Positions 44,836 to 53,778 of a DNA stretch of 64,000 bases are shown here, piece after piece. The notes below the pieces were generated by a model. It ran no database searches, had not been told where the DNA came from, and saw only the letters and a list, made by a program, of their open reading frames with translations. Both the position numbers and the translations under genes were made by a program. This DNA is from Lacihabitans sp. CCS-44 (GTDB lineage Bacteria > Bacteroidota > Bacteroidia > Cytophagales > Spirosomataceae), in the NCBI RefSeq assembly GCF_024343735.1, contig NZ_RJUE01000060.1:310001-374000 (forward strand), in the 5' to 3' direction. Numbering within the stretch: position 1 is the stretch's first letter; every line of letters begins with the position of its first letter.

Positions 44836-44900
44836 ACTTGGCCTGGGAGATACCAATCAACAACATAGGATGTCGCATATACTTCTCAACAAAATCAAGC

Positions 44901-45482
44901 TTATTTCCCAAACACCAAGTTTAGCTTTATCGGCACCTCTTCGGCTATCAAGTCATTTTTAAGCGATGACAAAAAATCCGGGGCTTTATAACTAACACCC
45001 CACCAAGACCTAAAAAGCGTTAACTCGCCTGTGACCTTTGTGGAAGTTGGGTTAGGTTGTATTTTAACCATGAAGACAATCTGCTTTTGAACGCCCTTGA
45101 TGGTGAGGTTGCCTTGGACCGAATAATTGCCCGGCACGGTGGTTTTATCAATCTTAGTTCCTGCAAAATATGCCTTCGGAAATTTTTTCACAGCAAAAAA
45201 ATCTTCCGACTTCAGATGCTCCGCCAGCCCATCTTTGTCGGGCCTTGCGTCTTTGGTCTTGATCGTGTTCATATCTATTTCAAAATTTGCAGCAGTGATT
45301 TTCCCAGATTTATCCATTGTCAAACTGCCTGAGTTAAATCGAATGGTGCCCTCGTGACTGTCGTTAGACATCCACATTTTCCCTTTCCAATGAACATCAC
45401 TATCAGTGGTATTCAAAATCAGTTTTTGTTGCGTAAAGGCTGGTAAACAGGCAATAAGAAAAAGTAAGACTGTGTTTTTCAT
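44901..45482 (-). CDS. YceI-family exported protein
   Basis: 193 residues from the ATG at 45482 (two bases after the previous stop). Signal peptide to about 20. YceI lipocalin-like fold: DVHWKGKMWMSNDSHEGTIRF, IDMNTIKTKD, HLKSEDFFAVKKFPKAYF, GNLTIKGVQKQIVFMV. YceI proteins bind long-chain isoprenoid-type lipids in the periplasm; specific ligand unknown. Two-gene operon with the small exported protein upstream. Confidence 0.92.
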   Translation of the reverse strand: MKNTVLLFLIACLPAFTQQKLILNTTDSDVHWKGKMWMSNDSHEGTIRFNSGSLTMDKSGKITAANFEIDMNTIKTKDARPDKDGLAEHLKSEDFFAVKKFPKAYFAGTKIDKTTVPGNYSVQGNLTIKGVQKQIVFMVKIQPNPTSTKVTGELTLFRSWWGVSYKAPDFLSSLKNDLIAEEVPIKLNLVFGK

Positions 45483-45484
45483 TC

Positions 45485-45898
45485 TCAATAAACTAATATT
45501 TCGTTGTGCGGCAAGGCATAAGTATTGTCGGTGGTCATGATGATGATTGTATCTCCTTTCTTACATTTCTCCAAAACCTTTTCTGCTTCAATTTTTTTGA
45601 ACTCTTTTGATGAAAAAAGAACTATTGTACCCGTATTGGCATCTTTTATGGCTACGCCAAATTCAATTTTTTGGGTAATTTCTGCCTTCTTTTCGCCCTT
45701 GGCCACGTCTCCCAAAGTCACGGCTCCTGCCGAAATCCAGCCTTGAGCATCTTTAGAAATTTTTGCCTTGGCATTAGCCGAATATTCTTCCACAATCATT
45801 TGATCGTTAAGAAATACGGCCGAGCAGTTTGAAAAAATTTCTTGCCCGTAAGAATTTGACGTTATGGCAAGAGTAAATAGCAAAATCATTTTTTTCAT
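45485..45898 (-). CDS. Small exported protein of unknown function
   Basis: 137 residues with signal peptide (MKKMILLFTLAITSNSYGQ). The mature part (VFLNDQMIVEEYSANAKAKISKDAQGWISAG) has a beta-rich look and no family recognised by eye. Ends two bases before the YceI ATG, so co-transcription is near certain and a shared role is likely. Confidence 0.8.
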   Translation of the reverse strand: MKKMILLFTLAITSNSYGQEIFSNCSAVFLNDQMIVEEYSANAKAKISKDAQGWISAGAVTLGDVAKGEKKAEITQKIEFGVAIKDANTGTIVLFSSKEFKKIEAEKVLEKCKKGDTIIIMTTDNTYALPHNEILVY

Positions 45899-45934
45899 TT
45901 CTTATAACTTTTTATGTTTTTTTAATAGAAAACA

Positions 45935-46987
45935 TCAACATCCTACTAGCTTTCCCGCAGGTATATTCTCCACTAAATCACCCGAAACTCTGTATAAGCC
46001 TCCCGAAAAACCGAGCCAAAGGTTGCCCCTTTTGTCCTGCCAAATGCTCTGCACATGATTTCTAGTTACACCCTTGGTTTCCTTATATGTTTTAAAGTTT
46101 TTTCCATCATATCGACTTGCTCCGCCCCCACCTGTTCCAAACCATAACTGATGCTGTTTGTCCTCATAAATCGTCCAGACATCGTTGCTACTCAAGCCAT
46201 TTTTGGTGCTAAAATTCGTGAATTTTTTGCCGTCAAATCTACTAACGCCTGAGCCTTGTGTGCCTAACCAAACCGACCCCTTGTCGTCTTCAAAAATGCT
46301 TCTGATATTGTTGGAACCAAGGCCGTCTTTCTGTGTATAGGTATAAAATGCTTTACCGTCAAACTTCTTGAGCCCTCCCCCATCTGTACCAAACCAAATG
46401 TTACCTTTTCGGTCTTCAATTATACTCCAAGCCACAGACTGGTTGAACCTCGGAGTTCCCGGTTTCTCGAGTTTCGGCAGGTCTATTTTATGAAATTTTC
46501 TTCCGTCAAACTTATTTACACCAGCCAATGTTCCTATCCAAATATTTCCTTTCCTGTCCGACAAAATACTCCACAACTGATTATCAGACAGACCATTTTT
46601 TGTGGTGTAATTGATGAACTTTTTACCGTCATATCGGCTCAACCCCTCATCTGTTGCCAGCCAGATATTTCCCTTTTTGTCTCCGGTTATTCCATTGATT
46701 TGGTTTCCCGCCAGACCCTCTTTTTTAGTAAAATACTGCATTTTCAAGCCATCGTACCTACAAATGCCGTCACCATTGGTGCCAAACCACAGCACACCAT
46801 TTTTATCTTCGTATATCTCTCTGATGTATTCACTCACTTGCTTCTTTTGAGGATTGTCAAAACAAGAATTTTTGAGTGTATTTAATGTAAAAAAGCCCGG
46901 AGTTTGGCTGTTTTTGAATCTATCATTTGACTGTTGTCCAAATGCAACAAAACCTACTAATATCAACACAATGATTTTCATATCCAT
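45935..46987 (-). CDS. Exported stand-alone two-component-type beta-propeller (Reg_prop)
   Basis: 350 residues with a signal peptide (MKIIVLILVGFVAFGQ). At least seven Reg_prop repeats of the form R-x-x-Y-D-G-K/L...T-K-x-G-L...W-x-I/L-x-x-D-x-x-G-N-I-W-x-G-T: YEDKNGVLWFGTNGDGICRYDG, GDKKGNIWLATDEGLSRYDG, EDDKGSVWLGTQGSGVSRFDG and so on. In most proteins these repeats form the sensor of hybrid two-component proteins, but here no kinase or regulator is attached. It is divergent from a membrane-anchored winged-helix regulator; a split sensor system is inference. ATG at 46987 or 46981. Confidence 0.88.
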   Translation of the reverse strand: MDMKIIVLILVGFVAFGQQSNDRFKNSQTPGFFTLNTLKNSCFDNPQKKQVSEYIREIYEDKNGVLWFGTNGDGICRYDGLKMQYFTKKEGLAGNQINGITGDKKGNIWLATDEGLSRYDGKKFINYTTKNGLSDNQLWSILSDRKGNIWIGTLAGVNKFDGRKFHKIDLPKLEKPGTPRFNQSVAWSIIEDRKGNIWFGTDGGGLKKFDGKAFYTYTQKDGLGSNNIRSIFEDDKGSVWLGTQGSGVSRFDGKKFTNFSTKNGLSSNDVWTIYEDKQHQLWFGTGGGGASRYDGKNFKTYKETKGVTRNHVQSIWQDKRGNLWLGFSGGLYRVSGDLVENIPAGKLVGC

Positions 46988-47163
46988 GTTTATTTCGTTT
47001 TTTATAAAATACTTGCCGAAGGATGTTTGACTCTTACTACTTTCGAAGAACTACCCAAAACTATTCCGAAAAGGCTCAAAAAATGTAAATAGAATGTAAA
47101 TAATTGCAAAACCAAAGCAAAAGATAAGTAAGATGAGCGTTTTTTGAAATATCTTGCAACACA

Positions 47164-47997
47164 ATGCAAAGCAAAACAATCCTATTTCTTTTTTTGTTTT
47201 TGGGTCTTTCGTGTAACCAAACACAGGATGATGAAAAACACCGAATAGTACTATTTCGTACTATTGGGCATCAGCTATTGCTGGCTTCGGGCGATTCCAC
47301 GTCTCGCATCATGCCTATTCAGAAAACCGCAAATGGTATTTATCAGATCCGGTTCGAAAATAGTTTTGAGATAATGCCAGATAGTTTGGCCAATATCACC
47401 ATAAAAACCCTTCGAAATAGCAACCCTCAGAACCAGTATCGTGTAAGTGTGTTTACGTGCAAAAAAACCCAGATGGTATATGGTTTTGAGTGGAGCCCTA
47501 AAAGCACAGAGGACGTGACCTGCTTAGGCCGAGGATTACCTGAGAACTGTTATATTGTAGAAATAGAAGTATTCAAGTCGGGAATAAACCCCAACATCCT
47601 TTGGAGCGTAGTGGTAGCTCTCCTTCTTTTATTACTTTTTTATGTGGTTTACTTTAGAAAAAACAAAAAAGATGAAGCCATTTCTACCGAAAATGCGGGT
47701 GATTTTCAGAAAATTGGAGCGTTTAATTATTTCCAACAAACGGGCGTTTTGGTTTTAGAATTTCAAAAAATTGAACTCTCAGAAAAAGAAAACAAACTGC
47801 TGAATCTTCTTCTCGAAAAACCCAACGAAACCGTCGCCAGAGAACATCTACTTAAAGAAATTTGGGAGAACGAGGGTGTGTTTGTCATCAGCCGAAACTT
47901 GGATGTGCTGGTATCAAAACTTCGTAAAAAGCTCATAGCTGACCCCGCCGTAAAAATCACCAATAGTCATGGAAAAGGGTATAAGCTGGAGGTTTGA
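47164..47997 (+). CDS. Membrane-anchored OmpR/PhoB-type winged-helix regulator
   Basis: 277 residues. Leader MQSKTILFLFLFLGLSC is a lipobox-like signal (Cys17), then a periplasmic domain (about 20-140), one membrane helix (about 145-165) and a C-terminal OmpR-type winged-helix domain (about 180-277: KIELSEKENKLLNLLLEKPNETVAREHLLKEIW, NLDVLVSKLRKKLIADPAVKITNSHGKGYKL). This is a one-component (ToxR-like) layout; a lipid-anchored N-terminus together with a cytoplasmic DNA-binding part is odd, and the lipobox may be a fortuitous Cys at the end of a TM helix. Signal unknown. Confidence 0.85.
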   Translation: MQSKTILFLFLFLGLSCNQTQDDEKHRIVLFRTIGHQLLLASGDSTSRIMPIQKTANGIYQIRFENSFEIMPDSLANITIKTLRNSNPQNQYRVSVFTCKKTQMVYGFEWSPKSTEDVTCLGRGLPENCYIVEIEVFKSGINPNILWSVVVALLLLLLFYVVYFRKNKKDEAISTENAGDFQKIGAFNYFQQTGVLVLEFQKIELSEKENKLLNLLLEKPNETVAREHLLKEIWENEGVFVISRNLDVLVSKLRKKLIADPAVKITNSHGKGYKLEV

Positions 47998-48002
47998 ATA
48001 AT

Positions 48003-48042
48003 AATAAACCAAACATTTACAAAGCTAAATGTTTGGTTTATT
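48003..48042. terminator. Strong bidirectional terminator
   Basis: Perfect 16-bp stem (48003-48018 with 48027-48042) starting AATAAACC and ending GGTTTATT, 8-nt loop. It lies between convergent genes. Confidence 0.85.
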
Positions 48043-48062
48043 GACACTTAATTAAATTTCTT

Positions 48063-48899
48063 TCATATTTTGGTCTTGGTTTCCACCCACCACTCGTCTT
48101 GTTCCCAGTAGTTGTCCCAACCTAGGTGAACATATTTTTCGTTGATTTGAATATCTCTTTCACCGTAGCTAAAGTCGGCCAGGATGTTGTTGGCAAACAT
48201 AAATATATCTCTACCAAATATAAACGGCTTGGCTATTGCTTTACCATATTGTTGCCAAGTACCGGCCGAAGCAAATCCTGCCCCTTTAGAACCAATAGAA
48301 GGTGAATAAAACCATAGAAACTTATCGCTTTTAGCCATATTGGCAAACTCCATCCTGAAATCTCCGCTAAAAACCCCTGCGTGACCAAGCTTTTTGTCTT
48401 CTTCCAAAATCAAACGCCCAACCAAACTGTAAATTCCTTTTAGCGAATCGCCATTGTCATATTTCCATTCAGCCAAGTTTATCTTTGGGTCAGTAAAGCT
48501 TTTTGCATTTTCAAACACTATTTTTCCGTTAAAAGGAGCTATATTTTCTTTGAATTTACTTTTCCCTTCAATATGATATACCAAGTGATTGATGCTATCT
48601 CTTTTCACACTAGAAAAATAGAACTGAATACGATAATGATCCTCACCAAAAAACCCATCGAAACGATTATCATAAGCACCCAAAGAATCATAATTACAAA
48701 ACATACGAGACAAATCGCTCGTGTCTAGTAATTTGTGAATATCTATGTCAGCAAACTTTACAAGTGTATCATTCGAGCCAGTACTGAGCGTATCCACGGC
48801 TTCTTTGTGGGTCTGTAGCACCATTTTCTTCTTGTCGGCACACGAAAGCTGAGTTAAAAAAACAGCGATTACAGCAATCAATAACAGTTTAGTTTTCAT
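48063..48899 (-). CDS. Lipoprotein of unknown function
   Basis: 278 residues. Leader ends QLSCADKKK (Cys20 lipobox). The remainder has beta-type segments: RIQFYFSSVKRDSINHLVYHIEGKSKFKENIAPFNGKIVFEN, WKYDNGDSLKGIYSLVG, SGDFRMEFANMAKSDKFLWFYSPSIGSKGAGFASAGTWQQYG. No family recognised. ATGA overlap with the DUF2306 gene, so the pair is translationally coupled. Confidence 0.8.
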   Translation of the reverse strand: MKTKLLLIAVIAVFLTQLSCADKKKMVLQTHKEAVDTLSTGSNDTLVKFADIDIHKLLDTSDLSRMFCNYDSLGAYDNRFDGFFGEDHYRIQFYFSSVKRDSINHLVYHIEGKSKFKENIAPFNGKIVFENAKSFTDPKINLAEWKYDNGDSLKGIYSLVGRLILEEDKKLGHAGVFSGDFRMEFANMAKSDKFLWFYSPSIGSKGAGFASAGTWQQYGKAIAKPFIFGRDIFMFANNILADFSYGERDIQINEKYVHLGWDNYWEQDEWWVETKTKI

Positions 48900-49561
48900 T
48901 TCAAGGGTTTTATAAATTTTACGAAATATCTATCTATTTTGGTTAATAATAAAATTTCGGCAAGAAAAAGATTGCCAACCCAGCTTAGCCAAACCACTGT
49001 GAGATAGGTTTCTATAGGTTTTGTGCCCAAAAACTGGTACATCACATAACTCTCTGTCCGTAAGCTAAATGCGGCGTAAGTTACCGCCAAGCTTCGGATC
49101 ATATAACGAACATGTTCTGCGATATTTCCTTCTTTTATAAACAAAAACGCCTTAAAAGTCAAAAACCACCAAACCAAACACTGTAGCGTAAAGCCGACTT
49201 GTGCTGAAAGTCCACCATTGGCAAAGGCGGCTAAAATTAGTCCCGATGGTGCCGCCAAAAACAGAATTCCGAAAACATAAATCTTACCCAAATTTCGGTG
49301 CCATTTTGGGTATTTTAGAACCAGCAAAGGCCAAAACTGCGGAATACCTGCCAACCAAACCACCAAAGCAGAACAGATGTGGGTATAAAAACCAGTCTTA
49401 AAAATCAATTTGGAGGTAACTGCAAACGTTTTTGTGCCAAGAAAATCTTTTCGAGGAGCAAAATCAAAATAAGGACTGGTGTTTTCTGCCATGATAATGG
49501 CAAATATTATCCCAGTAATACTGAGCAAAACCAAAGGTAAACTGAAATAATTACGCAACAA
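48896..49561 (-). CDS. DUF2306 membrane protein
   Basis: 221 residues with about seven membrane helices. Signatures: FYTHICSALVVWLAGIPQFWPLL, KYPKWHRNLGKIYVFGI, IAEHVRYMIRSLAVTYAAFSLR. DUF2306 proteins are membrane proteins with conserved histidines (here His56, His88, His152 approximately), of unknown role. The start is TTG (49561 or 49558); no upstream ATG is available. Overlaps the next gene by four bases. Confidence 0.8.
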   Translation of the reverse strand: MLRNYFSLPLVLLSITGIIFAIIMAENTSPYFDFAPRKDFLGTKTFAVTSKLIFKTGFYTHICSALVVWLAGIPQFWPLLVLKYPKWHRNLGKIYVFGILFLAAPSGLILAAFANGGLSAQVGFTLQCLVWWFLTFKAFLFIKEGNIAEHVRYMIRSLAVTYAAFSLRTESYVMYQFLGTKPIETYLTVVWLSWVGNLFLAEILLLTKIDRYFVKFIKPLK

Positions 49562-49768
49562 CCGACTATTTTTTAAGCTTTCTAAACGTAAAGCTATCGC
49601 CTTATCTCCAATTTCTCTATTTTTTCCTTAAATATTCGGACTCTTCACAAACATTAAAAAAAATTTAATCTTGATTTAATTTCCATTTAAGTTGAGCTTC
49701 TCTCCTTTGTGTCAGGTTCATCTCAGAACTGTTTAATCGAATTTCTTTTCAACAAAACTTTTTTATTT

Positions 49769-50740
49769 ATGAAAAATCTAAAAAATCAAATTGTCGCATT
49801 ACTAACTTTTTCGGTCTTCGCTATTTCTTGCGAGTCTGGTTTATTTGGACCAAAAAATGACATTAATGACACCTCATCGCCGCAAGGCAGCCTTAGCGTG
49901 GGTGTTACAGATGCTCCAATAGACCAAGCAGACATTTCAGGTGTTTTTGTTACTGTAGCCGAAATAAAAGTTGACGGAAAGACTTTTTCAGGTTTTAAAG
50001 GCCCAAAAACCGTAAACCTATTAGCTCTTCAAAACGGCAATACACTAGAACTTGGTAAAAGTGATGCCGCTGTAGGTTCGTACTCTACGCTTACGCTGGT
50101 ATTGGATATTGATAAAGACGAAGCACTGGCGGCTCCTGGTTGTTATATAACCAAAACAGACGGCACCAAACAAGCATTGGAGATTTCGGGAAATGGCAAA
50201 ACTGAAATAGATTTAAAACCAAAAAACTTTATAGTTAACGAAAATGGAAACACTGAAATCATAATGGATTTTGACTTGAGAAAGTCTATTAAATCCAAAA
50301 ACAATGACTTCGCTTTTGTGACCTATGGTGAGTTAAAGTCCGCAGTAAGGGCTGAAAACAAAGCAAATACGGGAACGATAAAGGGTAAAATTGAAAACTA
50401 TTCCAGTGTAAAATCAGATGTAGTGGTGTATGTTTACAAAAAAGGCACATTTAATAACAACCAAGAAATCAATGGCCAAGGCTCCAGCGATGTGAAGTTT
50501 GCAAATGCCATAAGCAGTGCTAAAGCTGATGCAAATGGCAACTTTACACTTTCATATTTGCCAGAAGGAAACTATGAGATTCATTGCGAAAAACCTGATA
50601 AAAGTGGATCATTGGGCTTAGGAGTAAATACGCTTTTAGACATTACCAGCAGCATAGACCTCAAAACCGTAGGTGTAAATGCGGGTGCTCAAACCAACTT
50701 TTCGCTAAAAGTAACTTTGGGCGGGATTCTAAACCTCTAA
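49769..50740 (+). CDS. DUF4382 lipoprotein
   Basis: 323 residues from the ATG at 49769 (MKNLKNQIVALLTFSVFAISC, lipobox Cys21); an earlier in-frame start at 49709 lacks signal character. DUF4382 domain (about 40-190: GSLSVGVTDAPIDQADISGVFVTVAEIKVDG and STLTLVLDIDKDEAL). The C-terminal half (about 210-320) looks like a carboxypeptidase-regulatory-like domain: GTIKGKIENY...ADANGNFTLSYLPEGNYEIHCEKP. Surface or periplasmic; no enzymatic role known. Confidence 0.88.
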   Translation: MKNLKNQIVALLTFSVFAISCESGLFGPKNDINDTSSPQGSLSVGVTDAPIDQADISGVFVTVAEIKVDGKTFSGFKGPKTVNLLALQNGNTLELGKSDAAVGSYSTLTLVLDIDKDEALAAPGCYITKTDGTKQALEISGNGKTEIDLKPKNFIVNENGNTEIIMDFDLRKSIKSKNNDFAFVTYGELKSAVRAENKANTGTIKGKIENYSSVKSDVVVYVYKKGTFNNNQEINGQGSSDVKFANAISSAKADANGNFTLSYLPEGNYEIHCEKPDKSGSLGLGVNTLLDITSSIDLKTVGVNAGAQTNFSLKVTLGGILNL

Positions 50741-50786
50741 TATATTTTCACAAAGCCACACCAATTTTCAGATTAAGCAATACAAA

Positions 50787-50814
50787 AAGAGAGGGTAAAT
50801 TTACCCTCTCTTTC
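50787..50814. terminator. Bidirectional terminator with 14-bp perfect stem
   Basis: Stem AAAGAGAGGGTAAA (50787-50800) with TTTACCCTCTCTTT (50801-50814), flanked by A-rich and T-rich runs. Lies between convergent genes and overlaps the stop of the NIPSNAP gene. Confidence 0.85.
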
Positions 50815-51563
50815 TATTTTATCTTCGAAAAACTTGTTGGCTTCATGTAAATGGGCTCTACTTTTTCTACTATTTTACCCGAAACTTCTGAAGCGTCACG
50901 TACTTTTATCCAATCAGGATCAGCTCTAAACCCATCCCAAGATTTCTTGGCAGCATCGGCATCCTTGTGAGCCAAAAAGTAAAGTAGGGTAGGCTGTCCA
51001 CCATCTTTTTCTATAGTTTCAAAATACATAACATTCTCCATTCCATGCTTATCAAATAGCTTTCTAGTGTGATCCCTGAATCGAGCCACAATGTTTGGAT
51101 ACCTTCCTGGCAAACAGTAATAGGTCCTCATTTCAAACAAACGCTCTGGACTAGCTTGTTTAAGTTTGATTTTCTTGGTCAAATCGGGGTGTAAAGTCAT
51201 AAATTTCGACTCCACTTTGGCCACAATTTTTCCACTTTCTTCCGATTTTTTGGCCACTTCTTTCCATTCTGGATCGGCACCAAATGCTTTCCAAGATGCA
51301 TCCCTAGCTTCTTTACTTGGATATCCCAACACATAATACAATACATTGTTATCCTCTGTTGTTGGTGTCCAGTAACCAATGTTTTCCATCCCGTGTTTCT
51401 CAAAAATCTTGGTGGTATGGTCTGTAAATCTTGTTATTAAATTGGGCAATTTGCCCGGGTGGCAATAATAAACACGGAGTTCGTAATATTTCGAGGGTTT
51501 TTTCTTAGCGAAACTAAAAACCGAGATAGCCATGGCCATTAACAGTAATATGTTTTTTTTCAT
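50814..51563 (-). CDS. Exported double NIPSNAP-domain protein
   Basis: 249 residues with a signal peptide (MKKNILLLMAMAISVFSFA). Two NIPSNAP-type ferredoxin-like domains: YYELRVYYCHPGKLPNLITRFTDHT...MENIGYW (about 25-120) and RLFEMRTYYCLPGRYPNIVARFRDHT...MENVMYF (about 140-240). Each repeats D-P-E/D-W. Function unknown; family members occur with sugar- or fatty-acid-related enzymes. Has a strong promoter upstream. Confidence 0.9.
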   Translation of the reverse strand: MKKNILLLMAMAISVFSFAKKKPSKYYELRVYYCHPGKLPNLITRFTDHTTKIFEKHGMENIGYWTPTTEDNNVLYYVLGYPSKEARDASWKAFGADPEWKEVAKKSEESGKIVAKVESKFMTLHPDLTKKIKLKQASPERLFEMRTYYCLPGRYPNIVARFRDHTRKLFDKHGMENVMYFETIEKDGGQPTLLYFLAHKDADAAKKSWDGFRADPDWIKVRDASEVSGKIVEKVEPIYMKPTSFSKIK

Positions 51564-51585
51564 TATGGTTGAATTGTTTTTTTAT

Positions 51586-51616
51586 CAAATGTAAATCAAA
51601 GTTTGTATTTCGCCAA
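51586..51616 (-). promoter_or_regulatory. Promoter of the NIPSNAP gene
   Basis: On the minus strand TTG (51614-51616), 20-nt spacer, TACATTTG (51586-51593). The ATG is 22 bp downstream at 51563. Confidence 0.65.
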
Positions 51617-51728
51617 ACACTGCCTGTGTTTGTGTCACCACAAACAATACCTTAAACGTTTACCAAACAAATTTTTCAAGAAAATTAAATATCTTGCATT
51701 AAATACATAATTTTTCGGCCAAAAATCT

Positions 51729-51770
51729 TAGAGAAACTCTGTGCATTCTTTGTGTCACGTTGTGTAATAC
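51729..51770. repeat. Intergenic repeat family C-like element
   Basis: Contains AGAAACTCTGTGCATTC and TTTGTGTCACGTTGTG, resembling the end of family C in the opposite sense. Lies just upstream of ppk2. Confidence 0.4.
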
Positions 51771-51793
51771 CTCAATTCAATATCATCCAAAAA

Positions 51794-52678
51794 ATGAAAA
51801 AATTCAACATAAAAGATTACCAAATAACAGGCTCTGAAAAATTTAAGCCTAAAAACCACTCAACAAAAATCAATGATTTTTACGAGGACAAAACTGATTA
51901 TGAAGCAATTCTGAAAAGCCTACAGACAGAAATGGACGAGCTACAAAGCGTCATGTACGCCCATTCAAAATACGGGGTTTTAGCAGTTTTTCAAGCCATG
52001 GATGCGGCAGGAAAAGATGGCACCATGAAGGCCGTTTTTCAGGGGGTTCACCCATTGGGATTGAGTTTCTATTCTTTTAAAAGACCCTCGGAGACCGAAC
52101 TCAATCATGATTATATGTGGCGTTGTTACAAAGAATTACCCGAAAGAGGTAAAATGCAGGTATTCAATCGTTCCTATTACGAAGAGGTCTTGGTAGTTAA
52201 AGTGCATCCCGAAATACTAGAAAATTACCAGAAAATTCCGGACGAATTAAAAGGCAAAGACGTTTGGAAAAAACGATACCAAGACATCAAAAACTTTGAG
52301 GACTACCTGGCCAACAATGGCATAGTAGTGCTAAAGTTTTTCTTAAATGTATCCAAAGAAGAACAGGGCAATCGGCTGATAGAAAGGATAGAAGACATCA
52401 CGAAAAATTGGAAATTTGAAGAGGGCGATATAAAAGAGCGAGGATTATGGGACGATTACCAAAAAGCCTATGAAGAAATGATAAACGCCACCGCCACGAA
52501 ACAAAACCCATGGTATGTAGTGCCTGCCGACGATAAAAAAAATATGCGTTTGATAGTTGCCAAAATAATTGTTGAGAAACTTAAAGAACTAAAAATGAGC
52601 TACCCAGAGCCAGATGAGGCTAGAAAACAAACGCTTTTGGGTTTAATAGACACCATCAAACAGCAGAATCAAGAGTAG
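51794..52678 (+). CDS. ppk2: Polyphosphate kinase 2 family
   Basis: 294 residues from the ATG at 51794 (MKKFNIKDYQ); a longer in-frame start at 51752 lies over a repeat. PPK2 motifs: Walker A FQAMDAAGKDGTMKAVF (about 66-82), the Walker B-type NRSYYEEVLVVKVHPE, WKFEEGDIKERGLWDDYQ and the ending NPWYVVPADDKKNMRLIVAK. The enzyme uses polyphosphate to phosphorylate nucleotides; the exact nucleotide specificity cannot be read. Stands alone. Confidence 0.94.
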   Translation: MKKFNIKDYQITGSEKFKPKNHSTKINDFYEDKTDYEAILKSLQTEMDELQSVMYAHSKYGVLAVFQAMDAAGKDGTMKAVFQGVHPLGLSFYSFKRPSETELNHDYMWRCYKELPERGKMQVFNRSYYEEVLVVKVHPEILENYQKIPDELKGKDVWKKRYQDIKNFEDYLANNGIVVLKFFLNVSKEEQGNRLIERIEDITKNWKFEEGDIKERGLWDDYQKAYEEMINATATKQNPWYVVPADDKKNMRLIVAKIIVEKLKELKMSYPEPDEARKQTLLGLIDTIKQQNQE

Positions 52679-52790
52679 AACAATTTTCCTAAATTGTTAT
52701 AACCATAAGGTCAGGAGCAAAAGGTCGAAGCAAAAATGTATATACTCATTCTTTAAAATGGCTAAACATTAGAAATTAATTCAACTAAAA

Positions 52791-53606
52791 ATGAAAAGAA
52801 AACTATTCTTAAAAACAATCGGATTAAGCACATTGGCCTTGTCATCAAAGGCTCATTTTGAGCCTTTACCTGCATTTCAAGGCTTAAAAATTGGTTTAGC
52901 CTCCTACACGCTACGCAAATATAGTTTAGACCAAGTCATAGAAATAATGAAACGCTTGGCCATAAAAGATGTCTGCCTCAAAAGTTTTCATTTGCCTTTT
53001 GATGCCTCTCCAAAAGACTTAAAAGCCATTTCTGATAAAATGAAATCCAACGGACTTAATCTTTACGCGGCTGGAGTTATCTACATGAAAACCAACGACG
53101 AAGTAGAAAAATACTTTAAATATGCCCAAAATGCAGGTATAAAAATGATAGTCGGAGCTCCAGAACATCATTTGTTTCCAAAGGTAGAAGAAATGGTGAA
53201 AGCAACAGACATCAAAATCGCCATCCACAACCATGGTCCAGAAGACAAAATTTTCCCTTCTCCAGCTAGTATTTATGAGAAAATCAAAACGCTTGACCCC
53301 AGAATCGGTCTCTGCATAGATACTGGGCATACTTTTAGGCTAAATCAAGACCCTGCGGCTGAATTTAGAAAATACAGAGATCGACTTTTCGACATTCACT
53401 TAAAAGACCTCAATTCTCAAAAAGCCGAAGCAGAAAATGTGGAAATTGGACGAGGCGTAATGAACATTTCGTTATACATACAAGTGCTTAAAGAACTCAA
53501 ATACGACGGCATTATTGGTGTGGAATATGAAAAGGATGCAGAAAATGCAGCATACGGTCTTACCGAATCGATTGGTTATCTCCGTGGTATCCTCCGGATG
53601 TCTTGA
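52791..53606 (+). CDS. Exported sugar phosphate isomerase/epimerase-like protein
   Basis: 271 residues. Leader MKRKLFLKTIGLSTLALSS is a Tat-like export signal (KRK rather than RR). TIM-barrel signatures: GLASYTLRKYSLDQVIEIMKRLAIKDV, IAIHNHGPED, IGLCIDTGHTFR, FDIHLKD, and IGVEYEKDAE; metal-binding Asp/His/Glu in these. Same family as the protein at 9238-10131. Substrate unknown, likely in sugar catabolism. Confidence 0.85.
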   Translation: MKRKLFLKTIGLSTLALSSKAHFEPLPAFQGLKIGLASYTLRKYSLDQVIEIMKRLAIKDVCLKSFHLPFDASPKDLKAISDKMKSNGLNLYAAGVIYMKTNDEVEKYFKYAQNAGIKMIVGAPEHHLFPKVEEMVKATDIKIAIHNHGPEDKIFPSPASIYEKIKTLDPRIGLCIDTGHTFRLNQDPAAEFRKYRDRLFDIHLKDLNSQKAEAENVEIGRGVMNISLYIQVLKELKYDGIIGVEYEKDAENAAYGLTESIGYLRGILRMS

Positions 53607-53778
53607 TATTTTAAAACGAATTTTCCCTCAAAATCATCTTTCTTAGTATCTTTGCTTCAGTTTACGATTTGAGCAGCCCAAGTTTCTGCTTTAAAGAGTG
53701 CTTTTCAATAAAAATTTTAATTCTGGTGACTGTCTTTTGCTTGACCAAAAGGTATTTACCACTTGAAACTGGCCGCTT

